64,000 nt of DNA from Clostridia bacterium (GCA_017623435.1 JAGAPD010000019.1:22410-86409); one strand, 5' to 3'. Positions 7,991 to 18,379 are shown, numbered from the stretch's first letter. Made by a program: numbers and translations. Notes: generated from the letters alone by a model not told the origin.

Positions 7991-8797
7991 CTAAATTCTT
8001 GGATTGATGTCCTTTTCGGACTGGATAAACGTCACGTCCAAATCCGTTTCCTGAGCCTCTTCGTCAAGTATGCGCACGAGTTCGGAAATATAGACGTGCT
8101 CCATCGTGTAATGTTGCGGTTCAATGACCGTGATTCCGTTTTCCTTCGCATAAACGGCCACGTGATGCTTTAAGTCTGCCGTTATAAGACAGTCCGCGCC
8201 TGCGTCAAGCGCTAAATCCACGTACGAGGTGTCCCCTCCGCCCGCGCCGTTAATGACTGCCACGCGCGAAACGTAGTCGTACGGCTCACCTATAACGCGC
8301 ACGTAGGCGTCGGAAAAGATTTTTTCCACTTCCTCTTTGAGCGCCGTGACTAATTTTTTCTCTGCAAGGTCGCCCACTCTGCCCAGTCCGTCAATGTCCG
8401 AAATATAGGGGTCCATTACATGGGAGTTTTCAAGGCGAAGTAGTTTTGCTACGTAGTCGTTAATTCCGCCTGCCGTAAAGTCAAGCGAGGTATGAGCGGC
8501 GTAAATTGCAATACCGCTCTCGATTGCCGTGATTATTTTTCTGCCCAAAACCGTATCGTCGGTGACGCGGTTGGTGGGCATAAAAAGCATCGGGTGATGC
8601 GCGATTATCATTTGCGCGTCAAGCTCGATTGCCTCTGCTAAAACTTCTTCCGTTACGTCCAGACAGCACAAAACCTTGCTTACTTCGTTTTCAGTTTTGC
8701 CAACGATAAGTCCTACGTTGTCGTAGCCGTCCTTGATTGCGTTGCACTCGGGCGCAACGGCGTTAATAAGGCGCACGATATCTTTTACACTTGCCAT
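7991..8797 (-). CDS. NIF3-like dinuclear metal-centre protein (YqfO family)
   Basis: 268 residues, the short form without the central insertion of B. subtilis YqfO. Metal ligands include the HH pair in IIAHHPMLF near 64-72, HTSLD near 100, and the C-terminal HYTMEHVYISEL near 232. Often annotated as GTP cyclohydrolase I type 2, but the physiological role is unsettled. The start overlaps the trmK stop by 13 bp, implying coupled translation. Confidence 0.9.
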   Translation of the reverse strand: MASVKDIVRLINAVAPECNAIKDGYDNVGLIVGKTENEVSKVLCCLDVTEEVLAEAIELDAQMIIAHHPMLFMPTNRVTDDTVLGRKIITAIESGIAIYAAHTSLDFTAGGINDYVAKLLRLENSHVMDPYISDIDGLGRVGDLAEKKLVTALKEEVEKIFSDAYVRVIGEPYDYVSRVAVINGAGGGDTSYVDLALDAGADCLITADLKHHVAVYAKENGITVIEPQHYTMEHVYISELVRILDEEAQETDLDVTFIQSEKDINPRI

Positions 8798-9399
8798 TTA
8801 AGTACCTCCTCAATAAGAGCGAGTCGCTGTAAATTGCTTTCGGTTAGCTTGTAACCGCTGATTTTTCTTTTCTGATCGAGCAAAAACGATAGTAAATGCT
8901 CGTTCTTTTGCTTGTAATAAATTCCAAAACTAAGATGTACGTGGGTGGGCGTTTCGCTTTTTCCGGGGACTGCGCGGATAAAATCGTAATACTTTCCGCG
9001 ATCAAAAAAACAAAAGTCCTTTTCAATATTCCAGCCGTTTTCCACTAAGTACTGGCGTAGCTCGTAAACGTTATGTTGCGCGCCTAAAATAAGCGTGGGC
9101 TTATAGGTAAGACGAGAAATTATTTCCAGAATTTTCCGTCCGCCCATACCCGAAATTACGGCTACGTCCACTTCGCGTTCCACGTTATCAAAGCCGTCGC
9201 TTACGACGAAACTGACGTTTTTATAGCCCTCTAAAAGTTGCTGCGCTTTTTTGAGCGAACCAGCGCTTACGTCGGACGCTATAACCTCTTTTGCACAATT
9301 TTGAATGGCGTAAAGCGACACGAGGCCGTGGTCACAGCCCACGTCCACCAAAACGTCACAAGGCGGAATAAGCGTACAAATTGCTTGTATGCGGTCCAT
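8785..9399 (-). CDS. trmK: tRNA (adenine(22)-N1)-methyltransferase
   Basis: 204 residues from the ATG at 9399, which overlaps the rpoD stop as TAATG; a longer frame to 9429 has no ribosome site and runs into rpoD. The SAM-binding motif is VLVDVGCDHGLVSLYAI (about 16-32), with ASDVSAGSLKKA for strand 2 and VSDGFDNV and ISGMGGRKILEII later. TrmK methylates A22 in the D loop of tRNA using SAM. rpoD-trmK-NIF3 is the usual Firmicutes order. Confidence 0.9.
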   Translation of the reverse strand: MDRIQAICTLIPPCDVLVDVGCDHGLVSLYAIQNCAKEVIASDVSAGSLKKAQQLLEGYKNVSFVVSDGFDNVEREVDVAVISGMGGRKILEIISRLTYKPTLILGAQHNVYELRQYLVENGWNIEKDFCFFDRGKYYDFIRAVPGKSETPTHVHLSFGIYYKQKNEHLLSFLLDQKRKISGYKLTESNLQRLALIEEVLKWQV

Positions 9400-10643
9400 T
9401 AGTCCATATATTCTTTGAGGCGCTTGCAACGCTGGGGATTGCGAAGCTTGCGCAACGCTTTTGCCTCAATCTGACGGATACGTTCACGCGTAACGCCGAA
9501 CTCTTTACCTACTTCTTCAAGCGTACGGGAATGTCCGTCGTCAATGCCGTAGCGAAGGCGGAGCACCATTTCCTCGCGCGGAGTAAGCGAATCAAGTACG
9601 GCAAGAAGCTGTTCTTTGAGCATAGAGAAGGTTGCGGACTCTTGGGGCGAAGATACGTTGATATCCTCGATAAAGTCGCCAAGGTGGCTGTCCTCTTCCT
9701 CACCGATAGGCGTTTCAAGCGACACGGGATCAAGCGCGATACGCTGAATTTCGCGCACTCTCTCTTCGCTCACGCCCATTTCCTCGCTGATTTCCGCAGG
9801 CGTTGGGTCGCGACCGAACTTTTGAACGAGCAATCTCGTGGTACGGGTGAGCTTATTGATAGTCTCAACCATATGCACGGGGATACGAATCGTTCTCGCT
9901 TGGTCGGCGATTGCACGCGTAATTGCCTGACGAATCCACCAAGTAGCGTAAGTCGAGAATCTGAATCCCTTGGTGTAATCGAACTTTTCAACCGCTTTCA
10001 TAAGACCAAGGTTACCCTCTTGAATAAGGTCAAGGAAAAGCATACCTCTGCCTACGTGGCGCTTTGCAATGGACACGACGAGACGAAGGTTTGCCTCGCT
10101 AAGTCTTTTCTTCGCAGCCTGATCGCCTTCGCTCATTTTATGTGCAAGCTCAAGCTCCTCTTCCACCGTCAAAAGGGGCACTTTACCGATATCCTTAAGA
10201 TAAACCTTGACGGGGTCGTCAATGGATATCTCGCTCATAATCTGATTGATATCGTCGTGAATAAGGTCAAGCGTGTTATTGATGATCTGAATGCCGTTTT
10301 CACCAAGAATGCGGAAAACCTCTTCCATTTGTTGCGCGTTTGCCTCGCACTCAACGGCAAGCTTTTCGCCCACTTCGTCGTAAGTCAAGTGGCCGTGAAT
10401 CTTACCGATTTTGATAAGACGCTTAATCTCGTTTTCAATCTTTTCGCCCAAAGCAATAGCAGGCTTCTTCTCTTCCTGCACCTCGATACCCTTATCGCAA
10501 AGCGCGCTTAAAATAGCGTCGATTACTTCGGGATCGGACTGCTCGCCAAGGAGCTCGTTCACGTCGTCGTAAGTGAGCTTGCCCTGCTTTTTGTACTTGG
10601 TTTCAAGCGTTTTTACAGTTTTGTTAATACGTTGTGCTTCCAT
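9399..10643 (-). CDS. rpoD: primary sigma factor RpoD/SigA, with doubled region 1.1-like domain
   Basis: 414 residues. All conserved sigma-70 regions are present: 1.2 ([18 protein letters not shown], near 143), 2.1-2.4 ([18 protein letters not shown] through [17 protein letters not shown]), 3 ([17 protein letters not shown]) and 4.2 ([20 protein letters not shown]). The basic -35 and -10 residues are canonical, so this is the housekeeping sigma. The N-terminus carries two successive winged-helix modules like region 1.1 (residues about 8-53 and 72-122: [13 protein letters not shown] and [13 protein letters not shown]). It lies 28 bp downstream of a second sigma gene. Confidence 0.92.
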   Translation of the reverse strand: MEAQRINKTVKTLETKYKKQGKLTYDDVNELLGEQSDPEVIDAILSALCDKGIEVQEEKKPAIALGEKIENEIKRLIKIGKIHGHLTYDEVGEKLAVECEANAQQMEEVFRILGENGIQIINNTLDLIHDDINQIMSEISIDDPVKVYLKDIGKVPLLTVEEELELAHKMSEGDQAAKKRLSEANLRLVVSIAKRHVGRGMLFLDLIQEGNLGLMKAVEKFDYTKGFRFSTYATWWIRQAITRAIADQARTIRIPVHMVETINKLTRTTRLLVQKFGRDPTPAEISEEMGVSEERVREIQRIALDPVSLETPIGEEEDSHLGDFIEDINVSSPQESATFSMLKEQLLAVLDSLTPREEMVLRLRYGIDDGHSRTLEEVGKEFGVTRERIRQIEAKALRKLRNPQRCKRLKEYMD

Positions 10644-10671
10644 ATTTTTCCTCTACTAGTTAAAGTTGTTT

Positions 10672-11748
10672 TCAGTTATTATTGCCCGAACGCAACGTTT
10701 TGTTGAATTTGGGACTGCGTAGTTTTCTGAGTGCGGACTGCTCAATCTGGCGAACGCGCTCTCGTGTTATGTTAAAAATCTTACCTACTTCCTTGAGCTT
10801 CATAGGTATTCCGTTATCTAGCCCATAACGAAGGCGAATAATCAGCGCTTCGCGTGGATCAAGCGAATTGACTACCGTCAGTATCAGATCGCGCATATAT
10901 TCGTCTACGACGATTTCTTCCATTGACTTTTCGTTGGGATCGGATAATACGTCCACGAGTGCCGTGTCACCGTCCTCGCCCAGCGTTTCGTAAATGGATT
11001 TTTCCTTCATTTGCAATCGCTGATACATCAGAATTTTCTTTTCACTCTCGCCCATTGCCTTGCTCAGCTGTTCAACCGTCGCAGGCGAGCCCGTTTTTTG
11101 CTCGATCTGATTAGAAAGCCGTTGCATTTTGTCAATCTTGTCAAGCACGTACCCGGGCGTATGTATCGTGCGCGCAATGTCACGCGCGGAGCGAGTTATC
11201 GACTGGCGTATCCACCAGGTCGCGTAGGTTGAAAACCTGAATCCTTTGGTGTAATCGAACTTTTCCGTCGCGGTCATAAGTCCAAGATTACCAAGTTGAA
11301 TGAGATCGTCCAGCTCCATTCCGCGTCCAACGTAACGCTTTGCTACGGATACGACCAAACGCAAATTCGCCTCGATAAGCTTATTCTTTGCCTCGCGGTC
11401 GCCCTTCTGGATTTTCTTTGCTAATTCAATCTCTTCTTCGGCTGAAAGCAAAGCCACTTTTCCAAGCGATTTAAGGTACGATTTCGTCGAATCGGCACTA
11501 ACGTACTCCTCCGTTTGATCGTCAGCCTGCTCCTCCGTGCCCTCACTAACCACTAAAATTCTTTCTTCTTCTAACTTCTTAATCGCCTTTTCGACGTCCT
11601 CAACGGAGGCGTTACAATGCACTACTAAATGCTCGGCGACTTCTTCGGTCGTAAGCCAGCTTTTACGCTTTCCCATTTGCACGAGAATAGCAAGCTCCTC
11701 CTCGACCGTCCTTTGTTGAATCATTTCTTCCTTGTTATCAATCATCAT
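10672..11748 (-). CDS. second RpoD-type sigma-70 factor
   Basis: 358 residues from the ATG at 11748 (GGAG upstream; an adjacent ATG at 11745 is equally possible, and a GTG at 11757 overlaps that site). It overlaps the dnaG stop. One region 1.1-like module (about 15-60) precedes regions 1.2-4. Region 4.2 ([20 protein letters not shown]) keeps the -35 contacts and [10 protein letters not shown] keeps the -10 Gln/Thr pair. The 2.4-3.0 junction differs from its neighbour: [15 protein letters not shown] replaces [15 protein letters not shown], changing the His/Glu that read the extended -10. It is probably a group 1/2 paralogue with altered promoter preference. Confidence 0.85.
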   Translation of the reverse strand: MMIDNKEEMIQQRTVEEELAILVQMGKRKSWLTTEEVAEHLVVHCNASVEDVEKAIKKLEEERILVVSEGTEEQADDQTEEYVSADSTKSYLKSLGKVALLSAEEEIELAKKIQKGDREAKNKLIEANLRLVVSVAKRYVGRGMELDDLIQLGNLGLMTATEKFDYTKGFRFSTYATWWIRQSITRSARDIARTIHTPGYVLDKIDKMQRLSNQIEQKTGSPATVEQLSKAMGESEKKILMYQRLQMKEKSIYETLGEDGDTALVDVLSDPNEKSMEEIVVDEYMRDLILTVVNSLDPREALIIRLRYGLDNGIPMKLKEVGKIFNITRERVRQIEQSALRKLRSPKFNKTLRSGNNN

Positions 11749-13504
11749 CCGCTCCACTTTTCAAATTTTTCAAAACCTTTTCAAGTTTTACGATTTCCAT
11801 CAAAAGTTTTGCGTCCTTGCTTTGCTCGTATTCTTTTACGATACGCGCTTTGTCTTGCTCAATTCTCTTGATTTTAAGTCGTTTCACGCAGTTTTCGTAC
11901 TGACGACGAAGTGTCTCTTTGTCCTCAGTCATAAACTCGTACTCGGCAATCGCGCGCAAAGTTTCGGGCTTTTCAATATCGTAAAGCGCAGATAACCGTG
12001 GCGTTTGTCCTTCGCGGATTTTCTCAATACAATATTTGTAGATGCGTCTATCCTCTTCGTTCGAAAGTAGCGTGTAAATATCGTCCTCTTCGCTAACGTA
12101 GTCCTTACCGTAAGCAACGCTCGCGAGAATAAACAGCTGTGCTTTGTCACGATCAGGCGAGGACGTAGCCTCTTCTTGCTGACGGACAGGCGCATTTTCC
12201 TCTACTACGGAGATGTCCGCTTGCTTACGTAGCGCGTCGAACGAATAACCAGTATTGGCGTGCACGATTTTAAGATACTCTTCTTGCTCGACGGGATTGT
12301 CAAGCGCCTTTATAACCTTCATCGCCTCAATGCCGTACGAAGATTTTCCGTCGGGCGTCGTTAGGTCGTAGCGCTTGCGCAGTACTTCGAGCTTATACGC
12401 AGTAAGCGTGAGTGCCTCGTCAAGAAGTTTTTGGTACGCCTCTTTTCCGCGCGCTTTGATAAGATCGTCAGGATCAAGCTCGTCAGGAAGGCAAACGACC
12501 TTAACGTTAAGCCCCATTTTTTTCAAAATGTCAAGACCGCGCATAGTTGCGAGCTGACCTGCGTTATCGCCGTCGTAACTTACGTAAACGTTAGGCGAAT
12601 AGTTTCTGAGTAGTTTTGCCTGCGTTTCGGTAAGCGCCGTACCCATATTAGCGACTGCGGTATCAAAGCCTGCCTTGTGAAGAGCCAGCACATCCATATA
12701 CCCTTCGCAAATAATGACGTAATTTATTTTTTCTCTCTGTTTTTTCTTTTTGAGAAGATTTATCGCGTACAGCGTTTTACTTTTGTCGAAAATAAGCGTG
12801 TTCGTGGAGTTGACGTACTTTCGCGAAATATGCGTTTCGGGAGTGATAAGCCGTCCACCAAACGCCACTACTTCGCCAAAATTATTGATGATAGGAATCA
12901 TAAAACGCCCGTAAAAAACGTCGTACCAGTCCGCTCCGCGCTGGGCAATGAGCCCTGCCTCTTTCATTTCCGTCTTAGTGTAGCCCTTGCTTTCAAGGAA
13001 ATCAATGATGTCGTTTCCGTCCACGCTAACGCCAAAACCAAAACGAGTGACGAGGTTAGCAGGAATTTGACGGGATTTAATATAATCAAGCGCGTTTTTC
13101 GCTTTGGGCGAGGAAAGATTATCGTGGTAATGCTTTGCCGCGTCGCGCATAAGCGCAAACAACCTGTTACGCTTTTCTCTACTCTTTCCGTCGTCCTCCT
13201 TAAAGCCCGACTGAGGAAGCTCCATTTTAACTTCGTCGGCAAGCATTTTAATAGCGTCAATACGCTCGATACTTTCAATTTTTTGGATAAAAGAAATGGC
13301 GTTACCGCTCTCTTTACAGCCGAAACAGTAGTAATACTGACTGTCCTCGTTGACTACGAACGACGGCGCTTTTTCATGATGAAAAGGACAACAACCCCAA
13401 TGCTTGTTGCCTTTGCGCTTAAGCGGTACGTAACGCGATATAACGTTAACGATATTTACCTGCGAAAGCAGTTTCTCTATAAATTCTCTCCAATCGTTTG
13501 CCAA
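11738..13504 (-). CDS. dnaG: DNA primase
   Basis: 588 residues starting at a TTG preceded by AGAGGA. The N-terminal CHC2 zinc site is seen in [11 protein letters not shown] (about 38-48) and [10 protein letters not shown] (about 58-67). The TOPRIM core includes [17 protein letters not shown] (about 252) and [10 protein letters not shown] (about 301). The C-terminal 150 residues are the helicase-binding region. It synthesises RNA primers at the replication fork. It sits in the classic dnaG-rpoD macromolecular synthesis operon, here with an extra sigma gene in between. Confidence 0.95.
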   Translation of the reverse strand: MANDWREFIEKLLSQVNIVNVISRYVPLKRKGNKHWGCCPFHHEKAPSFVVNEDSQYYYCFGCKESGNAISFIQKIESIERIDAIKMLADEVKMELPQSGFKEDDGKSREKRNRLFALMRDAAKHYHDNLSSPKAKNALDYIKSRQIPANLVTRFGFGVSVDGNDIIDFLESKGYTKTEMKEAGLIAQRGADWYDVFYGRFMIPIINNFGEVVAFGGRLITPETHISRKYVNSTNTLIFDKSKTLYAINLLKKKKQREKINYVIICEGYMDVLALHKAGFDTAVANMGTALTETQAKLLRNYSPNVYVSYDGDNAGQLATMRGLDILKKMGLNVKVVCLPDELDPDDLIKARGKEAYQKLLDEALTLTAYKLEVLRKRYDLTTPDGKSSYGIEAMKVIKALDNPVEQEEYLKIVHANTGYSFDALRKQADISVVEENAPVRQQEEATSSPDRDKAQLFILASVAYGKDYVSEEDDIYTLLSNEEDRRIYKYCIEKIREGQTPRLSALYDIEKPETLRAIAEYEFMTEDKETLRRQYENCVKRLKIKRIEQDKARIVKEYEQSKDAKLLMEIVKLEKVLKNLKSGADDD

Positions 13505-13521
13505 AAAATAATCCTCTTCGT

Positions 13522-14517
13522 TTAATACTTCGACCAGCTTTTAGGAATGGTAATGTCCTCGTACACGCGCACAGCGTACTGGTCACTCATCATAGAAATG
13601 TAGTCGCACACTTTTTGCTCGAGCGTACTGTCCATATCCAAAAATTCACGGGGGAGCGCGTCCTTGTGATTATAAAAATACTCGTACAGGAATTTTATCA
13701 TATCAACGGCCTTGTGCTCCTCCACCTTCGCGATAGACGAACGGTAAACCTTGTCGAACATAAACTTCCTTAGTCCCATAATCTTCTCTTTGAACTCTTC
13801 CGACGGACCGACCTCACGCTTGCCGTAACTGTTTTCGATCATATCAACGATCATTGAGTTGATGCGCGCGCCGTTACTAAACCCAAAAGTCTGACGAAAT
13901 TCAAGCGGAATATCGTCGGGCGAAAGCACTCCGCCACGGATAGCGTCGTCAATATCGTGGTTTATGTAGGCAATTCTGTCGCTCCACGCAACGACGTGTC
14001 CTTCGGGAGTTGCCGCGTTACCGCGACTGGTGTGATTAAGTATGCCGTCACGCACTTCAAACGTCAGGTTCATACCCTTGCCGTCGTACTCTAAAACGTC
14101 CACCACGCGAAGTGATTGCTCGTTATGCTCAAAATGCGTAAACTCGTTAAGCGCCCTCTCGCCTGCGTGACCGTAAGGCGTATGTCCAAGGTCGTGACCT
14201 AAGCTTATCGCCTCGGTAAGATCCTCGTTAAGTCTGAGCGCACGGGAAATCGAACGCGCAATCTGGCTTACTTCCAGCGTGTGAGTAAGTCTGGTGCGGT
14301 AATGGTCACCCTCGGGCGCAAGAAAAACTTGCGTTTTGTGCTTTAACCGACGAAACGCCTTGCAATGAATTATTCTATCTCTATCACGCTGAAACTCCGT
14401 TCGCGTTTGGCTTTCAGGGATTTGGATTTGTCGTCCGCGAGTATCCTGCGAGCGCGTCGCAAAGGGGGACAAATAACTTTTTTCTATCTCGTACGTAATT
14501 GACTTATAATCTTTCAC
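13522..14517 (-). CDS. dgt: dGTP triphosphohydrolase-like HD-domain protein
   Basis: 331 residues from a GTG start, first gene of the operon. The HD signature is complete: RTRLTHTLEVSQIARSI (H near 77), SLGHDLGHTPYGHAGE (about 105) and a later SDRIAYINHDIDDA (D near 195). The family removes triphosphate from dGTP or related dNTPs and controls nucleotide pools. Length and motifs fit the Firmicutes dgt type commonly found upstream of dnaG. Confidence 0.9.
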   Translation of the reverse strand: MKDYKSITYEIEKSYLSPFATRSQDTRGRQIQIPESQTRTEFQRDRDRIIHCKAFRRLKHKTQVFLAPEGDHYRTRLTHTLEVSQIARSISRALRLNEDLTEAISLGHDLGHTPYGHAGERALNEFTHFEHNEQSLRVVDVLEYDGKGMNLTFEVRDGILNHTSRGNAATPEGHVVAWSDRIAYINHDIDDAIRGGVLSPDDIPLEFRQTFGFSNGARINSMIVDMIENSYGKREVGPSEEFKEKIMGLRKFMFDKVYRSSIAKVEEHKAVDMIKFLYEYFYNHKDALPREFLDMDSTLEQKVCDYISMMSDQYAVRVYEDITIPKSWSKY

Positions 14518-14534
14518 TTTTTCTCACCCATTAG

Positions 14535-14563
14535 ATATTACAAGCAAAATTTTTTAAATGCAA
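14535..14563 (-). promoter_or_regulatory. promoter of the dgt-dnaG-rpoD operon
   Basis: On the minus strand TTGCAT (14558-14563), 17 bp, TAATAT (14535-14540), 17 nt before the GTG start. Confidence 0.6.
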
Positions 14564-14652
14564 GCGTTTTTACGCCCTTTAACGCAAAATTATTAATTTT
14601 TTTTGCAAAAATTTGCACTTAAATAAAATTTTATTTTATTACGCGACATCTC

Positions 14653-14681
14653 TTGACTTTGTTTTTGACAATTTGTATAAT
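14653..14681 (+). promoter_or_regulatory. sigma-A promoter of the PHP gene
   Basis: TTGACT (14653-14658), 17 bp, TATAAT (14676-14681), 35 nt before the ATG at 14717, which has its own AAGGAG. Confidence 0.8.
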
Positions 14682-14716
14682 TAAATCAAGATTTTTGCAA
14701 CCAAAAGGAGAAAATT

Positions 14717-15763
14717 ATGAGAAAATATCTTTTACCACAAAACGGAAATTTTTACAAAGCAAATTTTCACACTCACTCAACCATTTCCGACGGCGTATGG
14801 TCTCCACAAAAAATCAAAGAAGAGTATCAAAAGCGCGGTTACTCCATCATAGCGTACACCGACCACGAAATTATGATTCCGCATCCTGAACTTTGCGACG
14901 AAAACTTCTTGGCAATTACCGCCACGGAAATTTCGACAAACGACAACGAAAGCGTTATCACAAACTCGTACTTGTTCAAAAAAGTTTACCATCTTAACTT
15001 TTTGAGTAAAGACCCTAATAAAACGACCTTCCCAGGATGGAGCAAAAACTACGTTTGGCTAAAACAAACTCTTCCTTACGTCACTCCCGAAATGGAACAG
15101 CGTAGCGAAACGCGTCACTACGACGTTGACAGCATAAACGATATCATAAAGCGCTGTAACGAAGAAGGATTTTTGGTTACGCTAAATCACCCCGCTTGGT
15201 CCATTCAGGACTTTACCGACTACTCGGGATTAAAAGGGCTATGGGGTGTAGAAGTATATAACACGGGTTGCGTCGTTGACGCTTTCCTTAACGACACCAC
15301 TCAGCCCCTTGACGACCTACTTCGCCGTGGCGTAGCCGTTTCGCCTATCGCAGCGGACGACAATCATAACGGTGGCGACAACGCTCATGATTCTTTCGGC
15401 GGTTGGACGGTTGTCAAGGCAAACGACCTTAACTATTCTACCATTATTAGCGCACTTGAAAAAGGTGATTTTTATTCTTCTTCAGGTCCGCAAATTAACG
15501 AACTTTATATCGAAGATGGCATACTTCACGTGGCTACGTCCCCTTGCCGTTCCGTCGCAGTTATTAGTGAACATAGATTTTCTCGCGTGATAAACGCAAC
15601 CGATTCGCCCGTAACTGAAGCGCAATTTAACCTTAACCCTTATTTTGACAATATGCTCTTAGCCGAAAAGCCTGTTTCTTCGCCCTATATCCGCGTAGAA
15701 ATAGTTGATGAAAAAGGCTATCACGCTTGGTCACGCGCGTATAAAATTGACGAATTAAAATAG
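14717..15763 (+). CDS. PHP-domain metal-dependent phosphoesterase-like protein
   Basis: 348 residues. The PHP metal ligands are visible: FHTHSTISDGVW (about 17-28), AYTDHE (about 51-56), LNHPAW (about 157-162) and PIAADDNHNGG (about 213-223). The C-terminal ~100 residues after the barrel (from about 250) look like a beta domain with ASGPQ-type motifs (YSSSGPQINEL). Members hydrolyse phosphoesters of nucleotides or sugars; the substrate is unknown. It is monocistronic, ending in one of the palindromic terminators. Confidence 0.8.
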   Translation: MRKYLLPQNGNFYKANFHTHSTISDGVWSPQKIKEEYQKRGYSIIAYTDHEIMIPHPELCDENFLAITATEISTNDNESVITNSYLFKKVYHLNFLSKDPNKTTFPGWSKNYVWLKQTLPYVTPEMEQRSETRHYDVDSINDIIKRCNEEGFLVTLNHPAWSIQDFTDYSGLKGLWGVEVYNTGCVVDAFLNDTTQPLDDLLRRGVAVSPIAADDNHNGGDNAHDSFGGWTVVKANDLNYSTIISALEKGDFYSSSGPQINELYIEDGILHVATSPCRSVAVISEHRFSRVINATDSPVTEAQFNLNPYFDNMLLAEKPVSSPYIRVEIVDEKGYHAWSRAYKIDELK

Positions 15764-15795
15764 TCAAAAATCAACGAATAACGACAAAAATCATC

Positions 15796-15825
15796 AAAAC
15801 GGCATATAACGTGGTACGCCGTTTC
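15796..15825 (+). terminator. AC|GT-centred 30-bp terminator (imperfect palindrome)
   Basis: Left half AAAACGGCATATAAC and right half GTGGTACGCCGTTTC pair at most positions as RNA and are followed by TGTTTTTT. Confidence 0.7.
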
Positions 15826-15889
15826 TGTTTTTTCTCATTCACAAAAAACAATTACAGTATTCGTAGAATTCTATTTTGGCTATAAATAA

Positions 15890-15918
15890 TTGACTAATTT
15901 CGTCAGAATGGCTATAAT
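15890..15918 (+). promoter_or_regulatory. leaderless-type promoter of HTH-membrane gene 1
   Basis: TTGACT (15890-15895), 17 bp, TATAAT (15913-15918), then exactly 6 nt to the ATG with no Shine-Dalgarno. The 35 bases 15863-15897 resemble 18414-18448 in front of the paralogue. Confidence 0.8.
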
Positions 15919-15924
15919 GATTGT

Positions 15925-17586
15925 ATGAGCAACAGGATAAGTGAACAAATAAAAAACCTCCGCCAGCAAAAGGGCTGGACTCAAAATGAACTTGGCGAAA
16001 AAGTTGGCTACTCTCCCCAAACCATTTCCGCGTGGGAGAGAGGACAAAACCAACCTGACTTACAGGCAATTTCCGCGCTTTGCAAACTTTTCGACGTGAC
16101 GAGCGACCAACTGCTTGGAATAGAAAAAACCGCGCAAAAAACTCCGCCTACTTTTTCTGAAATTAACGCGCCCACTCAAGCGCCAAAACCACAACAGCCC
16201 CCGTCTGATTGTGATAAAATCGTGGACTCATTTGAAAAAGACAGCGGAGCGTCTACAGCGCTGAAAATACTACTTAGCATTTACGCTGGAATACTTAGTT
16301 TTGTAGCTGTTATTGCATTAGTCGGAAGAGGTGACTTTGCTTTCCTAATAATCTTACTAACTCCACTTGCGATTCCCTTTCTTGATATTGCAATACTAAT
16401 AATGTTTTTCATTGCAAAGGAAAAACGGCATAAATCGTTATTTTGGATATACGTTGCCGTGCTTATCGCAATAAATATATTAGGAATATTTTCCAGCAGG
16501 TTACCGCAGTGGCTACAAGTAACGCTAGAAATTATCAGTATAGCGTGTTCGCTTGTTCTACCCTTCTTGTTTTATCTAAACAACGACAGCGCTCCAACCT
16601 TTTTAAATTATTTAAAATCGTCAAAATTGTATTACCTCGCGCTATTTTTTCAGCTTATCGTAAACATTTTTTCAACGGAGGCAACCGTTGGGTATATCTT
16701 CGTTTTTCTTCTTTTCTATCCGTTATCCTTCGCGCAATATATAACGCTATATTACGCAACGAAAAATACCAAACAGAAATATTTTTACGATACGGTACGT
16801 CATAAGGAACAATCTTCTTCTGCCATATACCAAAGCAAAGTTAGTTCGACCTCAAAGCTCGGCTCTGCTTACGCACGCTCAACCATGGCTGAGGACGAGA
16901 GAAAACGCACAAACGCACTCCCCTACGCCTCCACTCCGCACAATCCCGACGCGTCCTGCGTTTACAAAGAAATCGCGGACGAAAAGCGTGCGCGCGTTGC
17001 TGATTTCTTAGTGGAAAAACCCGTACTTTCTACCGTATTTTTAGTACTACTTCTCACCCTGAACATACCCGTTATGTTAATCGTTGGCAATATATATCCG
17101 CCCGATAACGTGTTGTTTTACTTCTCGATAATACTCGTTTTCTTCTCAATTATTCCCACCTTTAACACGCTTTGCTACTTGTTTTTCAGACAGGGAAGTA
17201 AAAAACTGAGGGTAACGTTATGCGCCGTTTATACTTTTTGCAGTATTTTCTTAAACGCCGTATTCTTTGAGTACACCTTTAATTATTATATCCCATCCAC
17301 CCTCGTCGTCTTAGCAATGCTGGGCGTAGGTGCGATCTCGATAGTTCAGCTTTTTTCGCTTTCCGACCACGATTATTTATCCGTTTCCGCACGAGTCACG
17401 TTGAAAGTTTCGTATACGTTTATAGAGTCTATCGTATTAGTTTTTTTAACCTACTTGTATCTCGTTGCAGAAACACATCAAGTCGCCATTCTGCTTTTGG
17501 TGTGGTGGCAACTAATCTTTTTCTCGATATGCTGCACGCTAAAAGCGCCCTTGACAAAACAAGTCGTCAATTATATTTACAGATAA
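15925..17586 (+). CDS. XRE-type HTH fused to two polytopic membrane modules
   Basis: 553 residues. Residues 5-58 are a Cro/C1 helix-turn-helix (IKNLRQQKGWTQNELGEKVG, TISAWERGQNQPDLQ, ending LLGIE). A Pro-rich linker leads to membrane module A (about 110-290; marker PFLDIAILIMFFIAKEKR) and, after a charged cytosolic stretch, module B (about 345-553; markers GSKKLRVTLCAVY and a Cys/Lys-rich end LIFFSICCTLK). I count about 11-12 hydrophobic segments. It should be a membrane-tethered DNA-binding regulator; ligand and target are unknown. The downstream gene carries module A alone. Promoter spacing predicts a leaderless mRNA. Confidence 0.8.
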   Translation: MSNRISEQIKNLRQQKGWTQNELGEKVGYSPQTISAWERGQNQPDLQAISALCKLFDVTSDQLLGIEKTAQKTPPTFSEINAPTQAPKPQQPPSDCDKIVDSFEKDSGASTALKILLSIYAGILSFVAVIALVGRGDFAFLIILLTPLAIPFLDIAILIMFFIAKEKRHKSLFWIYVAVLIAINILGIFSSRLPQWLQVTLEIISIACSLVLPFLFYLNNDSAPTFLNYLKSSKLYYLALFFQLIVNIFSTEATVGYIFVFLLFYPLSFAQYITLYYATKNTKQKYFYDTVRHKEQSSSAIYQSKVSSTSKLGSAYARSTMAEDERKRTNALPYASTPHNPDASCVYKEIADEKRARVADFLVEKPVLSTVFLVLLLTLNIPVMLIVGNIYPPDNVLFYFSIILVFFSIIPTFNTLCYLFFRQGSKKLRVTLCAVYTFCSIFLNAVFFEYTFNYYIPSTLVVLAMLGVGAISIVQLFSLSDHDYLSVSARVTLKVSYTFIESIVLVFLTYLYLVAETHQVAILLLVWWQLIFFSICCTLKAPLTKQVVNYIYR

Positions 17587-17606
17587 ACCATAAGGAAGAA
17601 TAAAAA

Positions 17607-18335
17607 ATGGAAGAACAAAGAAACAACGAACCAAACGAAAATAAAGCGCCACCTACTTATCAAGAACTTCAGCGTGCTTGGGCGCAAAAGAATGCAAAAC
17701 CTCAGCACGAATTAGTCAGCGACTATTACGAAACCGATTGCGGTGCGTCAAAAGCGTTAAAAATCCTCATTATCATCTACGGAGTAATGGCAGCATTTAT
17801 ATTTTTTGGATTTTTTACACCGCTAATCGGCGCTATTTTTGGAATGGCAATAATTAGTATCATAACGCTAATAGCGATTATAACGCCCTTTCTTGATATT
17901 GCAATATTCGTTCTGTTCTTCTGTTCAAAACGAAAAAACTACTCTACCATGTTTGCAATAGTCATCACCGCGCTGGTACTTAGCTGCTCGTTTGGAATAG
18001 CAGACGCGCTGATAGTAGAATTGAGCGAAACGCTAATCACCATCGCGAACGTACTGGATTTAATTTCCATTTTACTTTTCCCCTTTGCGTTCGTGCCGTC
18101 AAACGACGAAGGACTGTCTTTTCGCAACTATATATCCAACGCAAAAGGCTATTATATCGTAGCGTCACTTTTCGTTTGCATGATCTTAATATGCTTTATT
18201 CCAAACGTAAGCTTTTCATCGATGGCTGCTTTTATCTCGCTCCCCCTGTACTTCTTGCTGTACTTAACGCTTTATCGCGCAACGAAGAACAAAACGAGCA
18301 AGCATTATTACACGCCGACGCGTTATCTAAAATAA
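17607..18335 (+). CDS. polytopic membrane protein, HTH-less paralogue of module A
   Basis: 242 residues, about six hydrophobic segments. It aligns with module A of its upstream neighbour: YYETDCGASKALKILIIIYG matches FEKDSGASTALKILLSIYAG, and ITPFLDIAIFVLFFCSKRK matches PFLDIAILIMFFIAKEK. The N-terminal 35 residues are hydrophilic (NEPNENKAPPTYQELQRAWA). It begins 20 bp after the HTH-membrane gene with its own AAGGAAG site, so it is co-transcribed and may partner that protein. No function is known to me. Confidence 0.75.
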   Translation: MEEQRNNEPNENKAPPTYQELQRAWAQKNAKPQHELVSDYYETDCGASKALKILIIIYGVMAAFIFFGFFTPLIGAIFGMAIISIITLIAIITPFLDIAIFVLFFCSKRKNYSTMFAIVITALVLSCSFGIADALIVELSETLITIANVLDLISILLFPFAFVPSNDEGLSFRNYISNAKGYYIVASLFVCMILICFIPNVSFSSMAAFISLPLYFLLYLTLYRATKNKTSKHYYTPTRYLK

Positions 18336-18345
18336 GTATTCAATT

Positions 18346-18379
18346 AAAAAACGGGCTATCACGTGGTAGCCCGTTTTTT
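18346..18379 (+). terminator. AC|GT-centred terminator of the HTH-membrane operon
   Basis: Halves AAAACGGGCTATCAC and GTGGTAGCCCGTTTT pair completely with one G-U; extra A/T pairs extend the stem to 17 bp. Confidence 0.85.

Noticed and set aside
9381..10511. A 376-codon frame antisense to rpoD
   Set aside because: It mirrors the highly conserved sigma factor and has no ribosome site.
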